In this document: in pieces, positions 36,585 through 48,780 of the stretch
Numbering within the stretch: position 1 is the stretch's first letter
Layout: every line of letters begins with the position of its first letter
Origin: Strigops habroptila
Lineage: Eukaryota > Chordata > Aves > Psittaciformes > Psittacidae
NCBI RefSeq assembly: GCF_004027225.2
Contig: NC_044283.2
Location: 12,790,992 to 12,854,991 of the forward strand
Reading direction: 5' to 3'
DNA length: 64,000 nt
The notes under the pieces: generated by a model
What the model saw: only the letters and a program-made list of their open reading frames with translations
What the model was told of the DNA's origin: nothing
The model's database searches: none
Position numbers and translations under genes: made by a program

Positions 36585-37910
36585 GTGAGTGGAGCTTCTG
36601 AGATGGTTCAGCATCTGGCTCTTGTGCAATTCCTCCCAATGACCAGGTATGGCACAGGATTCCTCTCTCCCAGACTGAGCTGCTTTAAAATAAATGTGTG
36701 TTATGTGAACAACCAAGCCAATGCTGAAATTACTGATAGATTGGAGACAATGTACAATATTGCAACTTTGGAGATACGTTCAAATGCTGTCATATTTAAT
36801 TGCTATTTTTCTGTTTTAAGTTTGAAAGATTGAAAGTAACAGATTAATTGCTGAATATGGTGGGAAACAAGATAATTATCTTCTGCTTCCTTTTCATGTT
36901 GCTTTTACACTTTCACAAAGGGCAGCTTTCTATGTTTCAGATGGTACTTTAAGGCATGAAAATCTTGGCAACAAAAGTCTTCACAGAAAGCTTTTATATG
37001 AGGCAGGTTGCGTTAAATGTAGTGTTTACATTGCATTCTCATGGTGCAGAAACAGTGTCTTAACTGGTAGGTGCACCACATGGTGGAAGAGATAATGGGA
37101 TTCATATTCTGTCTCATTCCTATCACAGAATAGAATCTCTGATCTATTTGTATGCAATAGTTAAACACGCTAAGGACACAGATTGCCAGTCATCAAATCT
37201 GCTGTTCTCTTCCCTTCCTCCCATAGGTTGTATTCTTCTCTTCTTTTGCTAAAAAGAGGCCATTCTTTGGTTTTTTCTGTCGTCATGGTTTGGGTTTTTT
37301 TTTTGATAAAATGTTTAAGTAAAATAAATGTAAACTGTTTTTCTTTGAGGCATCTCATCGTTTCCTTTATGAAGAGCTAAATCAGTGGAAGAACTTTGCA
37401 CTGGACTATAGCCTTAGCTTTGTGGGAAAATAATTAACTTTTGAAGCCAAGATACTATGTTTATGGTCTATTGGTCTTGTTTGGCTTTGGGAATGCCATG
37501 TCTCTATTCCTGGTATAGTCGCTGTTCTCTGAATCTTTCAATCTGTGAACCGGATATAGCAACAGAGAAAAGCATCCTAATGCCCAGAGAAAATGTGATG
37601 ATCTGAAACTGTATCTATTTGAACTGCATTTTTAGTGCTTTTCCTGTATATACAGTATTGGTAGACACAGTGTAAAGAAAACAACTAGCGACACTGAAAT
37701 TCAAACTATTTGTATACATATATAATTTTTTGCATTATGAACATTTATTGAGATGATCTTCAAGCTGACAACCCTTTCAGTATAGCCAAATCTAAAAACA
37801 ATGGGTAATGAAAGTATGTGATACAGTGAGAAATCACAATGATGAATTCTTAATCTTTTTTCTTTTTATAGTTGAGCCTTTTATTATTCCTATCCTTGTT
37901 TCTTGCATCG

Positions 37911-38050
37911 CCCAAGGCCAGGCCAAGTGGGCCTTTGAGCAACCTGCTCTAGTGGAAGGTGTCCCTGCCTGTGGCAGGGGGATTGGAACTAGATGATCTT
38001 TAAGGTCCCTTCCAACCCAAACCATTCTGTGATTCTGTGATTCTATGATA
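37911..38050 (+). mobile_element. CR1 LINE 3' end, sense
   Basis: Last 140 bases of a CR1: 'aaggccaggcca...gcctttgagcaacctgctctagtggaaggtgtccctgcc', then 'aaggtcccttccaaccc' and a tail of three attctgtg/attctatg units. It is close to consensus and 5'-truncated to the very end. Confidence 0.93.
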
Positions 38051-39299
38051 TTTCATGCTGTGCTTGTTTTAAACAGTACTGTGATTGTATTTGGCAAGGT
38101 GTTTACAGTATGTGACTTGAGTCAAAAAGCATGTTCTGAAAAGCTTCATCCTTTTCCCCGATCCATTTTACCACCTCTGATCTCAACGTGCTCCTTTTTA
38201 TGTGCACCTTTTGTCACTACAGCTGTCTTTCAGCATGCAGGAGTGAACTGAACTCCTTTCAGTATTTCATTAATGCCACTGCTGGTCAGTTGGCAGATGT
38301 TACCGAGTGACCGATGCTCACCCTGGCCCCCGCTGATCCCCAAGTGCCATATGTGTCTGCAAGACAGGTGGCTGAATGCAGGACTCTCGACTGGGGAAGC
38401 CCAGCTCTCAGTGGATGCTCTCTAAGAGATGAAGACATTTCTAAGATGGATGAGCATTCTCATAGGTAGATTTTTACAGCAAAAAGAGGCCACTGTGATA
38501 ATAACTCGCTTACTTAACATAGAATTTGAGACCTAAAAGCATCTTTCAGTATCTTCTGCATTCATTCATTTGCTTTTGAAGTTAGGCATCTGCTCTCTCT
38601 GTGAATGCTCTAGTATCAAAGAACTTACTGATTTCTTTACTTACCTAATTACATTGATTACTTATTCCCCTGCATCAGGAATTTCTTCTTATTAACTCTG
38701 TGAATATGGCTATATATCAAATATAATAAAAATACAGCTTCTATGTTATAAATATGAGTTAAAGGCAGAAGTTTATTTTTAGGATACTAATTATATTGAT
38801 GATCAATTTGTTAAACAAAAATGTTCTTTGTGCTGTGAGCAATTTTTACAATGAAATTGTACTCTCATCACTGTGTTGACATGAAAGAGCAGGGAACTTG
38901 CTGGCAGGCATATCTGGGTTAGGCTCATTAGAAGCTCCTAAAGCAGGATTACATAAGTGGGACCCTATCTCCTCAAGTTAAGTATAGCTCTGTAGTTTAG
39001 TCTAACATGTGGCTACCGTAAAATCACCCAATATTGACTGACGGTAGTAGTCTGATTTGTTCACCTTTTCAGTGCGATGATTAAAAACAAAACAATGAAA
39101 ACATAAAAAAAATTCACACGTGAATCTTTAATTGAATTAATTGTGATTTTATTGCTGTTATTTAGGGTGGGTGTTTTTTTCTAAACTAAAATATTAACTA
39201 GTTAGACTGGAATAAACTTGAAATATGTACAGCATACTTTTAATTGATCTATTTTTTTCTTTAATTGAGTTATAAAAAGAATTTCTTTTTCTGTTTTAG

Positions 39300-39422
39300 G
39301 CTATAATCTTGGAGGATGCTTCAGCAAAAGTACATGTAGTGCTAGCTATAAAAAAATCTAGGTTTGGTTATTGCAACACGTCTATTTCCATTGACTTGAA
39401 ACTTTTTTTAAAAATCTTAGCT
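39300..39422 (+). CDS. Candidate exon of 41 codons, + strand
   Basis: The strong acceptor (TTTCTTTTTCTGTTTTAG) and an acceptable donor (TTAGCT|GTAAGG) bound 123 bases, an exact multiple of three, open in phase 0 throughout. The peptide begins AIILEDASAKVHVVLAIKK and ends FLKILA. It is phase-compatible with the candidate start exon at 27470-27543. The frame continues a few codons past the donor before stopping. I recognise no domain. Confidence 0.22.
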
Positions 39423-40020
39423 GTAAGGCAAACAAAAGAAACCTGAAAAATTGGAAGATTTTATTTTCAAATAATTTTTATAAACACTTATTTAAAATAG
39501 ATTTCCTTAAGTTCCCTTTTTTAATTGTGTTGCCAGGCACAGAGCGGCATTTGGGAAGGACTTGTGAAAAATCACATGTTCTAGTTACCTAATAAATTTT
39601 AAACAATCTTGGCTTTCTGTTTGCTTCTCAGAAAAACATCGTCTCAGATCGCATCTGTAAATATAGCTAATACTTTCTTTGCTTCCTCTTGAATTTTCGT
39701 TGTTTGGAACAAGGGCTACCCTATACTATTAATTTTAGCTTTGTTGTCAAGGCAATAAATGTGATAATGCATCCAGTATGCTCTAGCATGTGTTAAAATT
39801 ATTGTAGACAGGCGACATATGCTTTAACAAGATGTGGCATTGCTAGCTTGAGCCTGTCTCTCCTTGAGCTTTTTATCTGTACCAGCTTAGGTGATTTTAT
39901 AGATGATGGATTTTTTCATCTGGACGAGACTCTTACAATATTGTAACAGCTGTGGTGTTAGAATCCTGTAATCCCTAGATAAAGATAGCATGCTTATGTG
40001 ATGAGCAGTGCTGTTTTCAG

Positions 40021-40094
40021 CTGGTTCTCTTGAGCATTTCTGGAATTCCAAGTAATAATAATCATTAATGCAATTAATGAACTACTTTGTCCAG
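40021..40094 (+). other. Candidate non-coding exon, + strand
   Basis: A GCTGTTTTCAG acceptor and a perfect TCCAG|GTAAGT donor bound 74 bases that contain stops in all three frames. If real it is an untranslated or lncRNA exon. Confidence 0.2.
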
Positions 40095-41653
40095 GTAAGT
40101 TTGAATTTGATTGCTTTTCAACTCATACAGTACCTCATGCTCCCCTTAGTGTATTTGATTATATGTTTAATACCTTGATAGATGCTCTAGAAAGAAGTAC
40201 TGTAATAATAACTATTTTCACACAAATTTTTATTTTGCAGTAAGCGAATTAACTCCAACTGCCTCTATAGCCTGTAAGGGATTCAGCATTTCTCTTGCTA
40301 ACTAGATATTTTGCAGGTGTTACTATAAAAATAAGTTCTATAAGAAGTCATTTTATCGAATTTAACTAATCTTTTAAATTATTTACAGTGCAAGATTTGC
40401 CAGAAATGCAATGTGTGGCTTAGTAATAGAGATGCAAAGTCACAGACTTCATATTTAAGTTAGAAAATGCGGCGAGGAGCTGTAAGAGAGTGGCTTCTAA
40501 GGCCAGCAGCGACAGGGCAGCTCTATTTCTGTCTGGAATTTCCTGGGCAGAATAATGTGCAGAAGATGTACTGCATTGAATTGTTATTGCACACCCTAGG
40601 TGGTTACTAAATGTGTCAGATTTACTGTTCATGGGCAGTAACTTCTTTGTTCCTCGAAGTCTTGGCTTCCTCACTAAGCATCACATATGTATAGTGACTG
40701 AGTCCAGATTTTTTTTTTTTAAATATATTACTGGCAAATACACAAATTCTTTCTAAGCAGGAAAAGTGAAAATGTGCAGGTAAAATCCAGGTCATTGACG
40801 CCTTGCCTTGTGGTTTATATTTCTAGTTCTGAGTGGTCCTTGCTGTGAGACGACCCTTTTCTAATGCTTTGTGCATTAGAATTCCACTAAATTGGAGCAC
40901 TTATTTACAATGCTTTATTAATGTGAGACAAATTTTATTTACCTATTTAGTTATTTATCCCTCTATCTGAATTTAAATAGCACCTGTGCACTTCTGTTTA
41001 TCTAACTTTTTTGCTAAGGAGGCTGCTCAGAAGATCTTGGGGTGTTGCTCCATTTTCTTTTCTGAAGTTGGGTTATGTAGTATTCATAAATATACTGGGT
41101 CAGTGGGTATGATTGCATCATGGCCTGAATATCAATTTGTTTTCCCTTCATCTGAAACCAAGCAAGATATACTCTTTTTGTTAAAATCAGATCACAGATC
41201 ACAGTGACTTTACCAGGCCAGAGAGGAAGAAAAGAACAGCAATGTTATAGCAGGTACCTGTACATGCTATATACATGTTATAGCATAGACCTTTGATTTA
41301 TCTAGAAGTACAGATGACAAAAAGCAGCAACGGAAATGTGTAATGGTGTTAGCATTGTGTATTCTACCTTGTAGAGTGCTGTCATTGTCCTGTAACTCCA
41401 GCACATTTTTGCTGAACTACTGGTTTGGACCAGTGCAGTGTGTTTCTCCCATCATTCTGAATACCTTCTTCCCTCTGCTACAGTTCCTTTTTTATGATAC
41501 TTTGAAAGACAATTATATCCTGTCTTTTCTGTATTACTTTTATTGTTTTAATTTCCATGTAGGCTCATGAAGTCTTTTGAGCCAGAAGTCAGGAGAAATG
41601 CTATTCTATGTGCATGTTCTGTTCTCAGCAGTCTCTGATTTGATACTCTACGA

Positions 41654-41719
41654 CCACTGTTGGAGGCAGGACACTGCTAGATGGGGCTGAAACTGTCTGG
41701 ACCAGTATGGTGGTTCTTA
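41654..41719 (+). mobile_element. Very old CR1/L3-like LINE 3' scrap
   Basis: 'gaccactgttggaggcaggacactgctagatgggg...ctggaccagtatgg' resembles the amniote-wide LINE 3' end whose consensus reads roughly 'ggccactgttggagacaggatactgggctagatgg...tctgacccagtatgg'. It is about 65 bases and diverged. Confidence 0.6.
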
Positions 41720-44712
41720 GCAGCACGTGATTCTTCAGTTTCAGTGTAGTACTTAGGCGAGGGCATCTATAAACCTTGGGTATAGTTGTTATCCAAATTC
41801 ATAGTTGATTTTAGCGGAGTGTGTAACTACAGGAATAAATGAGACAAATTAAAAAAGGGGAAGAACAGGGCATGCTACAATAATAACAATTGTAATAAAC
41901 TGTTGTGGTTTAAGCTGAACCCAGGACATAAACTTAAAAAAAAAAATCAGGGGGGAGAGAAAGACATGCAGATAAGAAAAGCACAAAGGAAAAACTGATT
42001 TTTATCTTTTGCATAAGGAACTAGTCATATCTGATAAGATGAAAGAGTTTTCTTTGTATACACATAAGGATGAATTAGCTCCACTTTAATGAGCATAGCA
42101 ATATAGTCTGTGTGTATGACACAGACACTTGGCAGTGCTAATGTGATCTGGGCTGGCCTAAGCAGATGATTGCATTTTTGTTGAATTAACCAGAACAGAT
42201 GATAGGAATGACAGCACAGTGCTGTAACTTCTTAACGGCTGAACTCGAAGGTTTACGCTTTGGGATTTTAAATAAGGAGTTATAATTTAGAGCCCAGGTA
42301 CTGTTGTATGATTTGTTTTTTACTAAGCTATCTTTTTACTGTGAAATATTAGCTTAATTGTAAAGACTGAGGTGTTTTTGCTGATCGAATTTGCATGTAG
42401 CTCTCTCAGCTTTCTTGCTATAAATGCTGCTTGCTTAAGAATAAAACTTTGGAAACTGCTTAAGGTTGAATAAATGAAAATGTAGAGACATTGGTAATAG
42501 CCCGTTACCTTTGAATAGTTCTCTTTTCAGGAGATAATTTTAATAAAAATTATTGTGTAGATTATTGTGCCATATTTCTTTATTGAAAATATAATACATT
42601 TCCCAGTAAGAATGCCAAGGTAAATATTCAGTTTTTAGGAAGAACTACTGCCTTATTTTTATAAAGCCCCTTTGCTTCACAAAATTTCCTGACAGTTCCC
42701 AGCAAGAGAGAGGTCTACAAAAAACCCCATTCACAATAAATTTTACTTAGTATCTGAATACATGCGCACTATTACAAGGCAGTTTTTTTACTCTTTGTGA
42801 CCAAACCAATTTCTTCTTCCTATAGAGTACTAAAACTGCTCATAAACTATGTTCAGTATCTCATAGGTTAAACCACTGGCTTCTGTTCCCTGCCCTGTGC
42901 TCTCAAGTGATGGCTTCCCATTTGTTCGTTGTTCCCGTAGAAGGAAACCATCTCATAGTAATATCCTGATTAAGATATTTTTTAGTTTATCTTTTCAGAA
43001 GGATGTTAAATCAACCAAGTTTAATTTTTTAAAGGTCTGTTTCTGAGACACAACTTGTCTGTGCCTGGCCTATCTTACTTAGCCCTGCCACCTGCCCATT
43101 TCTGTTGTTATTATATCATATCAAGTCATATCATCACTTTTGCAAATATCAAACATAGTTTTCTTTTACATTATTCTGTAAAGGCCTTGCAGGTATTGGA
43201 AGATGCAACACAATGTGCAGAATATTGTCCAGTGCACAAACAAATTAGATCGTTCCTCTTTCTTTAATCTCTTCTCTTTCTAGAAATCTCTGCAGCATTT
43301 CTAATAAAGGGTTCAACGTCTGAAAACAATGGGATTTCTTGGAACTGTCTGTACTACTTTAGATGATTTAAAAATCCATTATTTGCCAAATGCACCCATT
43401 TACTGCAAATACAAAGGGAGGAGGATGCAGATATTAGCAGTGTTTTGGAACAAGGAGTAGGTTAAATGGTCTTCATTTCTTCCTTCAAACAAAAACAATG
43501 AATAGAAAATGCCACTATGTTTTAGTCAGGAATTCTATCTAAAATCACACTAGTATCATTATCAGTCCTTGGGACTGTTTGCAACAAGTAGAAAAGGACA
43601 ATTCATTCTATTTCTCCTAATTTTTTACAGCTATGACTAATTTTATATTGTCAGCTGGATCACTATGGGTATTTGTAAATAGCTAGAAAAAATGATCATA
43701 TCTATTTGAATTTTTTTTTTTTTTAATTTGGAAAAATCAGGTGTGCCGTAGGACATTAAATCCTGATTAGATGTTTAATGGGCAGAAGTGGATGAAAAAG
43801 CTAGGATTTGGCTTCTGGTATAGATTAGGCCTGAATTACATAAAAGTTTTGGAAACCAACACTGTGAGTGAAAGAGGTTTTCCAACTCCCCTGCCATGCC
43901 CAGCTGCTTTTTCTTCTGCCAACTTCTCCTTTGTGCTGGCTCCAACATTTTCAAATTGCAGGATGAATTAGCTCAGAGAGATTGACGAAGGTTAAAGACT
44001 GAGAAAAGAGAAGGCCTCACTTTTAGCTTGGATTGGTTCTCTCTTTTGGCTTAGCACAGCTGTGCTGGCTCAAGGTAGGGACAGAACTTTTTCTTTTTAA
44101 GGTTTACATGGGTTTAAAGTGTTCACGAAACTATGGCCTTAATTGCAGCATGCTGCAGCAAGGGAATGAACACTCTCACTGTGCATCCTTCTAAGCATTG
44201 GCTCTAGTATCACTACCTACCAACTTCTCCCAAGATGATAGTTTCTTCAGGTGTGTGCCTCAGCACTCATCTCTTGTATCCTATTCCTCTGCTTGTGTCT
44301 GGTGTTCCTCATGACCACTGTACCTGAGAGCAACAGGTTGATAACTGACTTAAATCACTGATGCTCCACAGCAGCCCCTGCTGAAGTTTAATCATTTCCA
44401 TTGCTGAATTCTGCGCAGCTCTGGTGGTATGCGCCTCTGTAAAGCTGAGATCAGCGGTAGGGTGTTGGGACTGAGTGGATGTTTGCAGGCTGCAGCAACA
44501 GCACCAGGTCATGCTTACATGACCATCAGTAGGTGCTAGTAGTGAGGCTGCAGGGAAAGGTTGTATTCACAAAGATGTTGAATTGCCCAAATCTAAAGGT
44601 TCAATTCTTAAAATGTCTGCATAGTAACTTACACTCTGGAAGGGTCTGAGTTTGTGTGTCCATAGCTCGGGTTTTATATTTTTCAAAGTTAATACAGATT
44701 TTTCATTGCCAG
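41720..44712. other. Non-coding stretch
   Basis: No gene recognised. At about 41904 'tgttgtggtttaagctgaaccc' resembles the first bases of another bird LTR family, but the match ends within about 30 bases. A T-run lies near 43710. Confidence 0.4.
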
Positions 44713-44859
44713 TCACTGTTCACCTGCGTTTAACCTAACCTGTGTCCCCAAAGGGGAACAAGTCAGTAGGTGTGTCATGCTAACGAATGCTGGTGAATTG
44801 GCTGCCTTAAAAAATGCAATTACTGGAATTTTTGCTCAGAAATACAATCAGAAGAAAAG
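44713..44859 (+). CDS. Candidate coding exon of 147 bases, + strand
   Basis: The acceptor (GATTTTTCATTGCCAG) and donor (GAAAAG|GTAGGA) bound 147 bases, close to the typical vertebrate exon length. One frame is open across it (1 + 48 codons + 2 bases). The peptide starts HCSPAFNLTCVPKGEQVSR, continues with CVMLTNAGELAALKNAI and ends AQKYNQKK. Composition is balanced and not low-complexity. I do not recognise a family. The frame opens a few codons upstream of the acceptor and stops one codon after the donor, as expected for an exon but also compatible with chance. Confidence 0.3.
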
Positions 44860-46520
44860 GTAGGATCCTTTTATGTGGTTGTACAAGTCTTTTGTTCAAA
44901 TCAGAAGTAGTCCTCATACAAATATTATAGGATGCCAGTTCCCTATTGAAACTAGGTCACTTTGTATAAAATAATTAAAGATTTATTAGTCCTTAGGGAA
45001 GGACCTAGATCTCTAGACTAATATTTGGGGCCCTCAGTGGAGAATAATGAATCAGTCATTTGCTGGGCAAGCACTGCAATCATTATAATTGCGTGAAGGA
45101 CTGTTAAAACATGCTCTTCCAATTGTATCCTAACAATAAAATCGACACCTGTTTCAGACTTTTTTAAGAAAAGGGCATGGGGAATTGAACTACAAATGAG
45201 GGCTTAGAGCTGTCTTAGGTGGAGATGCCCATCTTAGGAAATCTTAGTTACAGAAATATAACTTATTGCCTGTTTTCTGCAGAGGATTGTGTAGAGAACT
45301 TTCCCATATTTTGTAGAGGCACAGGAAGGGCTGAAGTCTGGGTATTCCACTTCCCTTAAGTTATTGGTACCTGAATTGTGTATTTTGTAATGCTGCAATT
45401 GCCAAACCCCTCTGTGGATCTACCCCAAAATCATCAACTAAAATCGATGTAACACAATTACCATTAACACATGGTGCAGCTCCCAGCAGTTCAGTGTGCT
45501 GCCATTTCAAATATTCAGAATAACCTTGAAACTTGGAAGCCATGTCCATTTTCCTTTCTTCTCTGCAGCAGCTTCTGGACAGAGTTGGAAACCCTTACTA
45601 TTTACCTCTGAAAGGAGCTTAAATGACAGTAACTTGGTTGCTGGGAATATTGATGACCTAAGATGTTTGTTCACTTTCAGCTGATCTTAATGCACTGGGC
45701 AATGGGAACAGCAGAGCCACACTTATAACATAACATCATGAGTAATATCAAATAACAGTGAAAAGTTCATGGCAGTTTCTTTATCAAGTGCTCCTAGTTA
45801 ATTCATTAACTCATTGTTCACAATGAAGTGTTTCATGCTCACCATGTTTAAAAAGACAGCCTGCTAAGTGACAGCAGTTAATAGTTCTCTGTTGCTTCAG
45901 AACCCCAACAAGTAAAATAGAGCAGTATAACACTGACTGTCATTAAGAAGACTTGATACTATCATACATTGTAAAGTTTTCTTATTAGCCCTGAACAGTG
46001 AAGCAACTAATGGGGTGTTTTTGTAATTTTAAATTAGTGCGGCTAATATATGTGCCAGTATCAAATATTTGCTGTATTACATGAAAGAGCTGCTGTTAGG
46101 ATTAGTTTGGAGGGCTTTTTCTTTTCTTCTAGTTGGGAACATCTTACCTTTTTACCTGCAAAGCTAGTTGCCCAAAGTAAATTGTGTAACTAATTTGGAT
46201 TAGCTTTCTGAAATGCAGAAAAAACAGTAAATGTAATTATTTCTGGTTCTCCAAAAAATTATGCTAAAATAGATTTTCTGTACCTATAAATGTAGCAGTT
46301 TCTGGTATTCTAATATTTATCTGCTGTGAAACCCTGTAGTCGCTTCACTTTTATCCTGCCATAATCATTCTTTCATTGCGTTTCTTTCCTGCAAATGTTA
46401 TAAACTCACTGGAGTGACGGAGAGGGCAAATGGTATGATAGAATGATGGAATTTTCATATTCAGTTGTGTGTATGTAATATAGGTCACCTCTTCTGAGAG
46501 GGTTTTATACTGAAATAACT

Positions 46521-46575
46521 GGGGGTTTTTTTATGCATGTGGTTTTTTTTTGTTTGTTTTGTTTTGGTTTTTTTT
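46521..46575 (+). repeat. T/G-rich simple sequence
   Basis: ggggttttttt and gtttgttttgttttggttttt blocks; low complexity. Confidence 0.7.
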
Positions 46576-47337
46576 ACATTTCTGTTGTTTCAAGTGAAGC
46601 AATTTTATAATAACTGGTGGGAAATTCTGCTTGTACTCTAATCTGTATCTAAAGTAGGCAGGTTAATAAGAAATACCAATTACATAAATATGGAACTGTA
46701 GATGGTAAGGGTTTACAGTCATGAGGAAGGCTAAAGATGATGCTAACATTAAACTTTGTCCTTTGCCATAAGGAGAAACAGTAAAATAGACTCCTAAAGA
46801 ACTTTTGTAGAATAAGGGCATCACTACTGTGCTTCTTAATTTGAACTTCAAAAATAGTTTGTTTTACTGTGTCATGATAATGTTGCATCATTAAATAGTT
46901 TTCCCGTCTTACTCTGATGTTGTATAAAAATAAATTGCATTATGTAGCATAATTATACATATGGAATTATACATAATTGAATTATATATAATTCTTCTCC
47001 TTCCTCCTCCTGAATATATCTTCCAGTAGCATGTGGAGTACTGGTAGATTGAAGCGATGCTGTGGTGCAGTTGTCTCTGGGTCTCCTGGGCAACCGGGTG
47101 TCTCCAGGATCCATTGGAAAGCAAGGTGGAACTTGCAAGTTAATGCATGTAGCTGGGAATGCCCTACAAAGTCAGACATCCCTTGTAAACTGGCACATCT
47201 AGTTATGCAAGGCTCTCCTGATATTTCGTCAGGAAGGAAAAACTGTTCTATTTCTGTCAATGCACAACATTAAAGCAGACTATTTGACACAGTTACATTA
47301 ACTCTGTTGCCAAATAAATGAAGGTAATTTTTAAAAT

Positions 47338-47378
47338 TATTCTTTTTTTATTATTTTTTTTTACTTTATTTTTTTATT
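47338..47378 (+). repeat. T-rich low-complexity tract
   Basis: Runs of T with scattered A and C over about 40 bases (tctttttttattatttttt). Confidence 0.7.
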
Positions 47379-47703
47379 CATGTAGCAGGACTTCATCTGG
47401 ACATGAAACATTAAAACATGTTACTTCTTACACTACTCATTCATCTGTTTGGAGCATTGTTATTTTGATTTGAAGCATTTGCCAAAGGCGAAGTTCTTCG
47501 CTGTGGGTCATGAATATATAAATCTCTTGCAGTTGTTTGCTGTGTCACCTTAATGAAGCGTTTTAGGTAAGTTGCGTGGCACATCTATTTCATAACACAA
47601 GTATTTCATAGTGAGTTAGAAGTTTGCTTTAGAAGGCCAATGAGATCTTAATTTTATCTTTTTAAGAAATAAATATATATTCAGATTTGTTAAGCCATTT
47701 CAT

Positions 47704-47970
47704 ACAAGGGATAATGGTTTTAAACTAAAAGAGGATAGATTCAGGCTAGATATAAGGAAGAAATTTTTTATGATGAGGGTGGTGAAACACTGGCACGTGT
47801 TGGCCAGAAAGGTGGTAGATGCCCCATCCCTGGAAACTTTCAAGGTCTGCTTGGACAGGGCTCTGAGAAACCTAATTTAGCTGAAGATGTGCCTGCTTAT
47901 TGTAGGGGGGGTTGGAATAAATGACCTTCAAAGGTCCCTTCCAGCCCAAACTATTTTATAATTTTATGAT
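47704..47970 (+). mobile_element. CR1 LINE 3' end, sense, moderately diverged
   Basis: ORF2 C-terminal coding and 3' UTR of a CR1: 'aagggataatggttttaaactaaaagag', 'gataaggaagaaatt', 'gtggtgaaacactggcac', 'gccccatccctgg' and 'aaaggtcccttccagccc', with a worn 'attttatg' tail. The frame is partly open, but this copy is more diverged than those at 33 kb or 38 kb. Confidence 0.92.
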
Positions 47971-48755
47971 GTGCAGTGTTAGTCCTTCACTTATAGTCTT
48001 CTCTGTGCCCACCAGTAGCTAGCAATAGCCAAAATGAAAGAAGAATTCTGTTCATTTGACTGCATTATCCTTCTCTGGTCTTTTTAAAGTTTCTTGATTA
48101 ACTGTCCAGTGTCTTTACATCTCTTAGATCCTTGAAGACCTCTTCAATTTTTGAAAAAATAAACTGCTTCTTGCAAAAAACCCCTTCAGTCAGATACTCC
48201 ATTTAATTCTTAGTCTTCATTCTGTTGTAGATGTCTTTGCATAATGCCCTTGGGTCCTTGTAGTAGCTGCTCTGTCTTTCCTGCATTGTGTAACAGGAAG
48301 GTCTGTCCCAGATAGAGAAAGATTCCAGGCCTATTTACTTCTACTAGGGTTGGATGGGATTTATTTTCTTCAAATCACTATTTTTTAAAAAATAACTTTA
48401 CTATTCTTGAAAAGCATAGTGTAACTTTACAACCTGGTGCTGGTGTGCCTCGTAGTCAAAAAGTAGTAGCCAAAAGTGGCTCAGTGTTCATAAGTCACTG
48501 AGTGCTTGGAGAAGCAGCAGGGGTTCAGTTTATGTTCATGGTTTATAGGGCCGACTGTTGTTCACCAAGAATAAAACGCAGGCTGTTCCATAAATGAATG
48601 AAATGGAATTCACTCTTCTGCCAGAAAGTACTTCTTTCTTGCTCTTAAGAGAATTCAAAGCAAATCACCTGTTCCAAATATGTGTTGGGCTTTTTTTTAA
48701 TCTGAATAAATTGTTCTTGATGTATTCTAATAGTTCAGTTAACTTCACAAATTGA

Positions 48756-48780
48756 TTACCTACCTACCTACCTATCTACC
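48756..48780 (+). repeat. (CCTA)n microsatellite
   Basis: Five to six tandem 'ccta/ccta/tcta' units: tacctacctacctacctatc. Confidence 0.85.

Larger units (their letters stand above)
33903..37910. other. Non-coding stretch, T-rich + strand
   Basis: No gene recognised. A 92-codon + strand frame (36555-36833) starts next to a possible micro-exon at 36561-36584. The stretch otherwise has pyrimidine tracts and short chance frames only. Confidence 0.4.
38051..41653. other. Non-coding stretch
   Basis: No gene recognised. 39530-39920 looks compositionally unlike the repeats around it and contains many homeodomain-type ATTA and SOX-type AACAAT/CTTTGTT words, so it could be a conserved non-coding element; this cannot be shown from one sequence. 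Confidence 0.4.

Noticed and set aside
41904..41940. Start of a second LTR (tgttgtggtttaagctgaaccc)
   Set aside because: Similarity to bird LTR starts ends after about 30 bases, with no matching 3' end.
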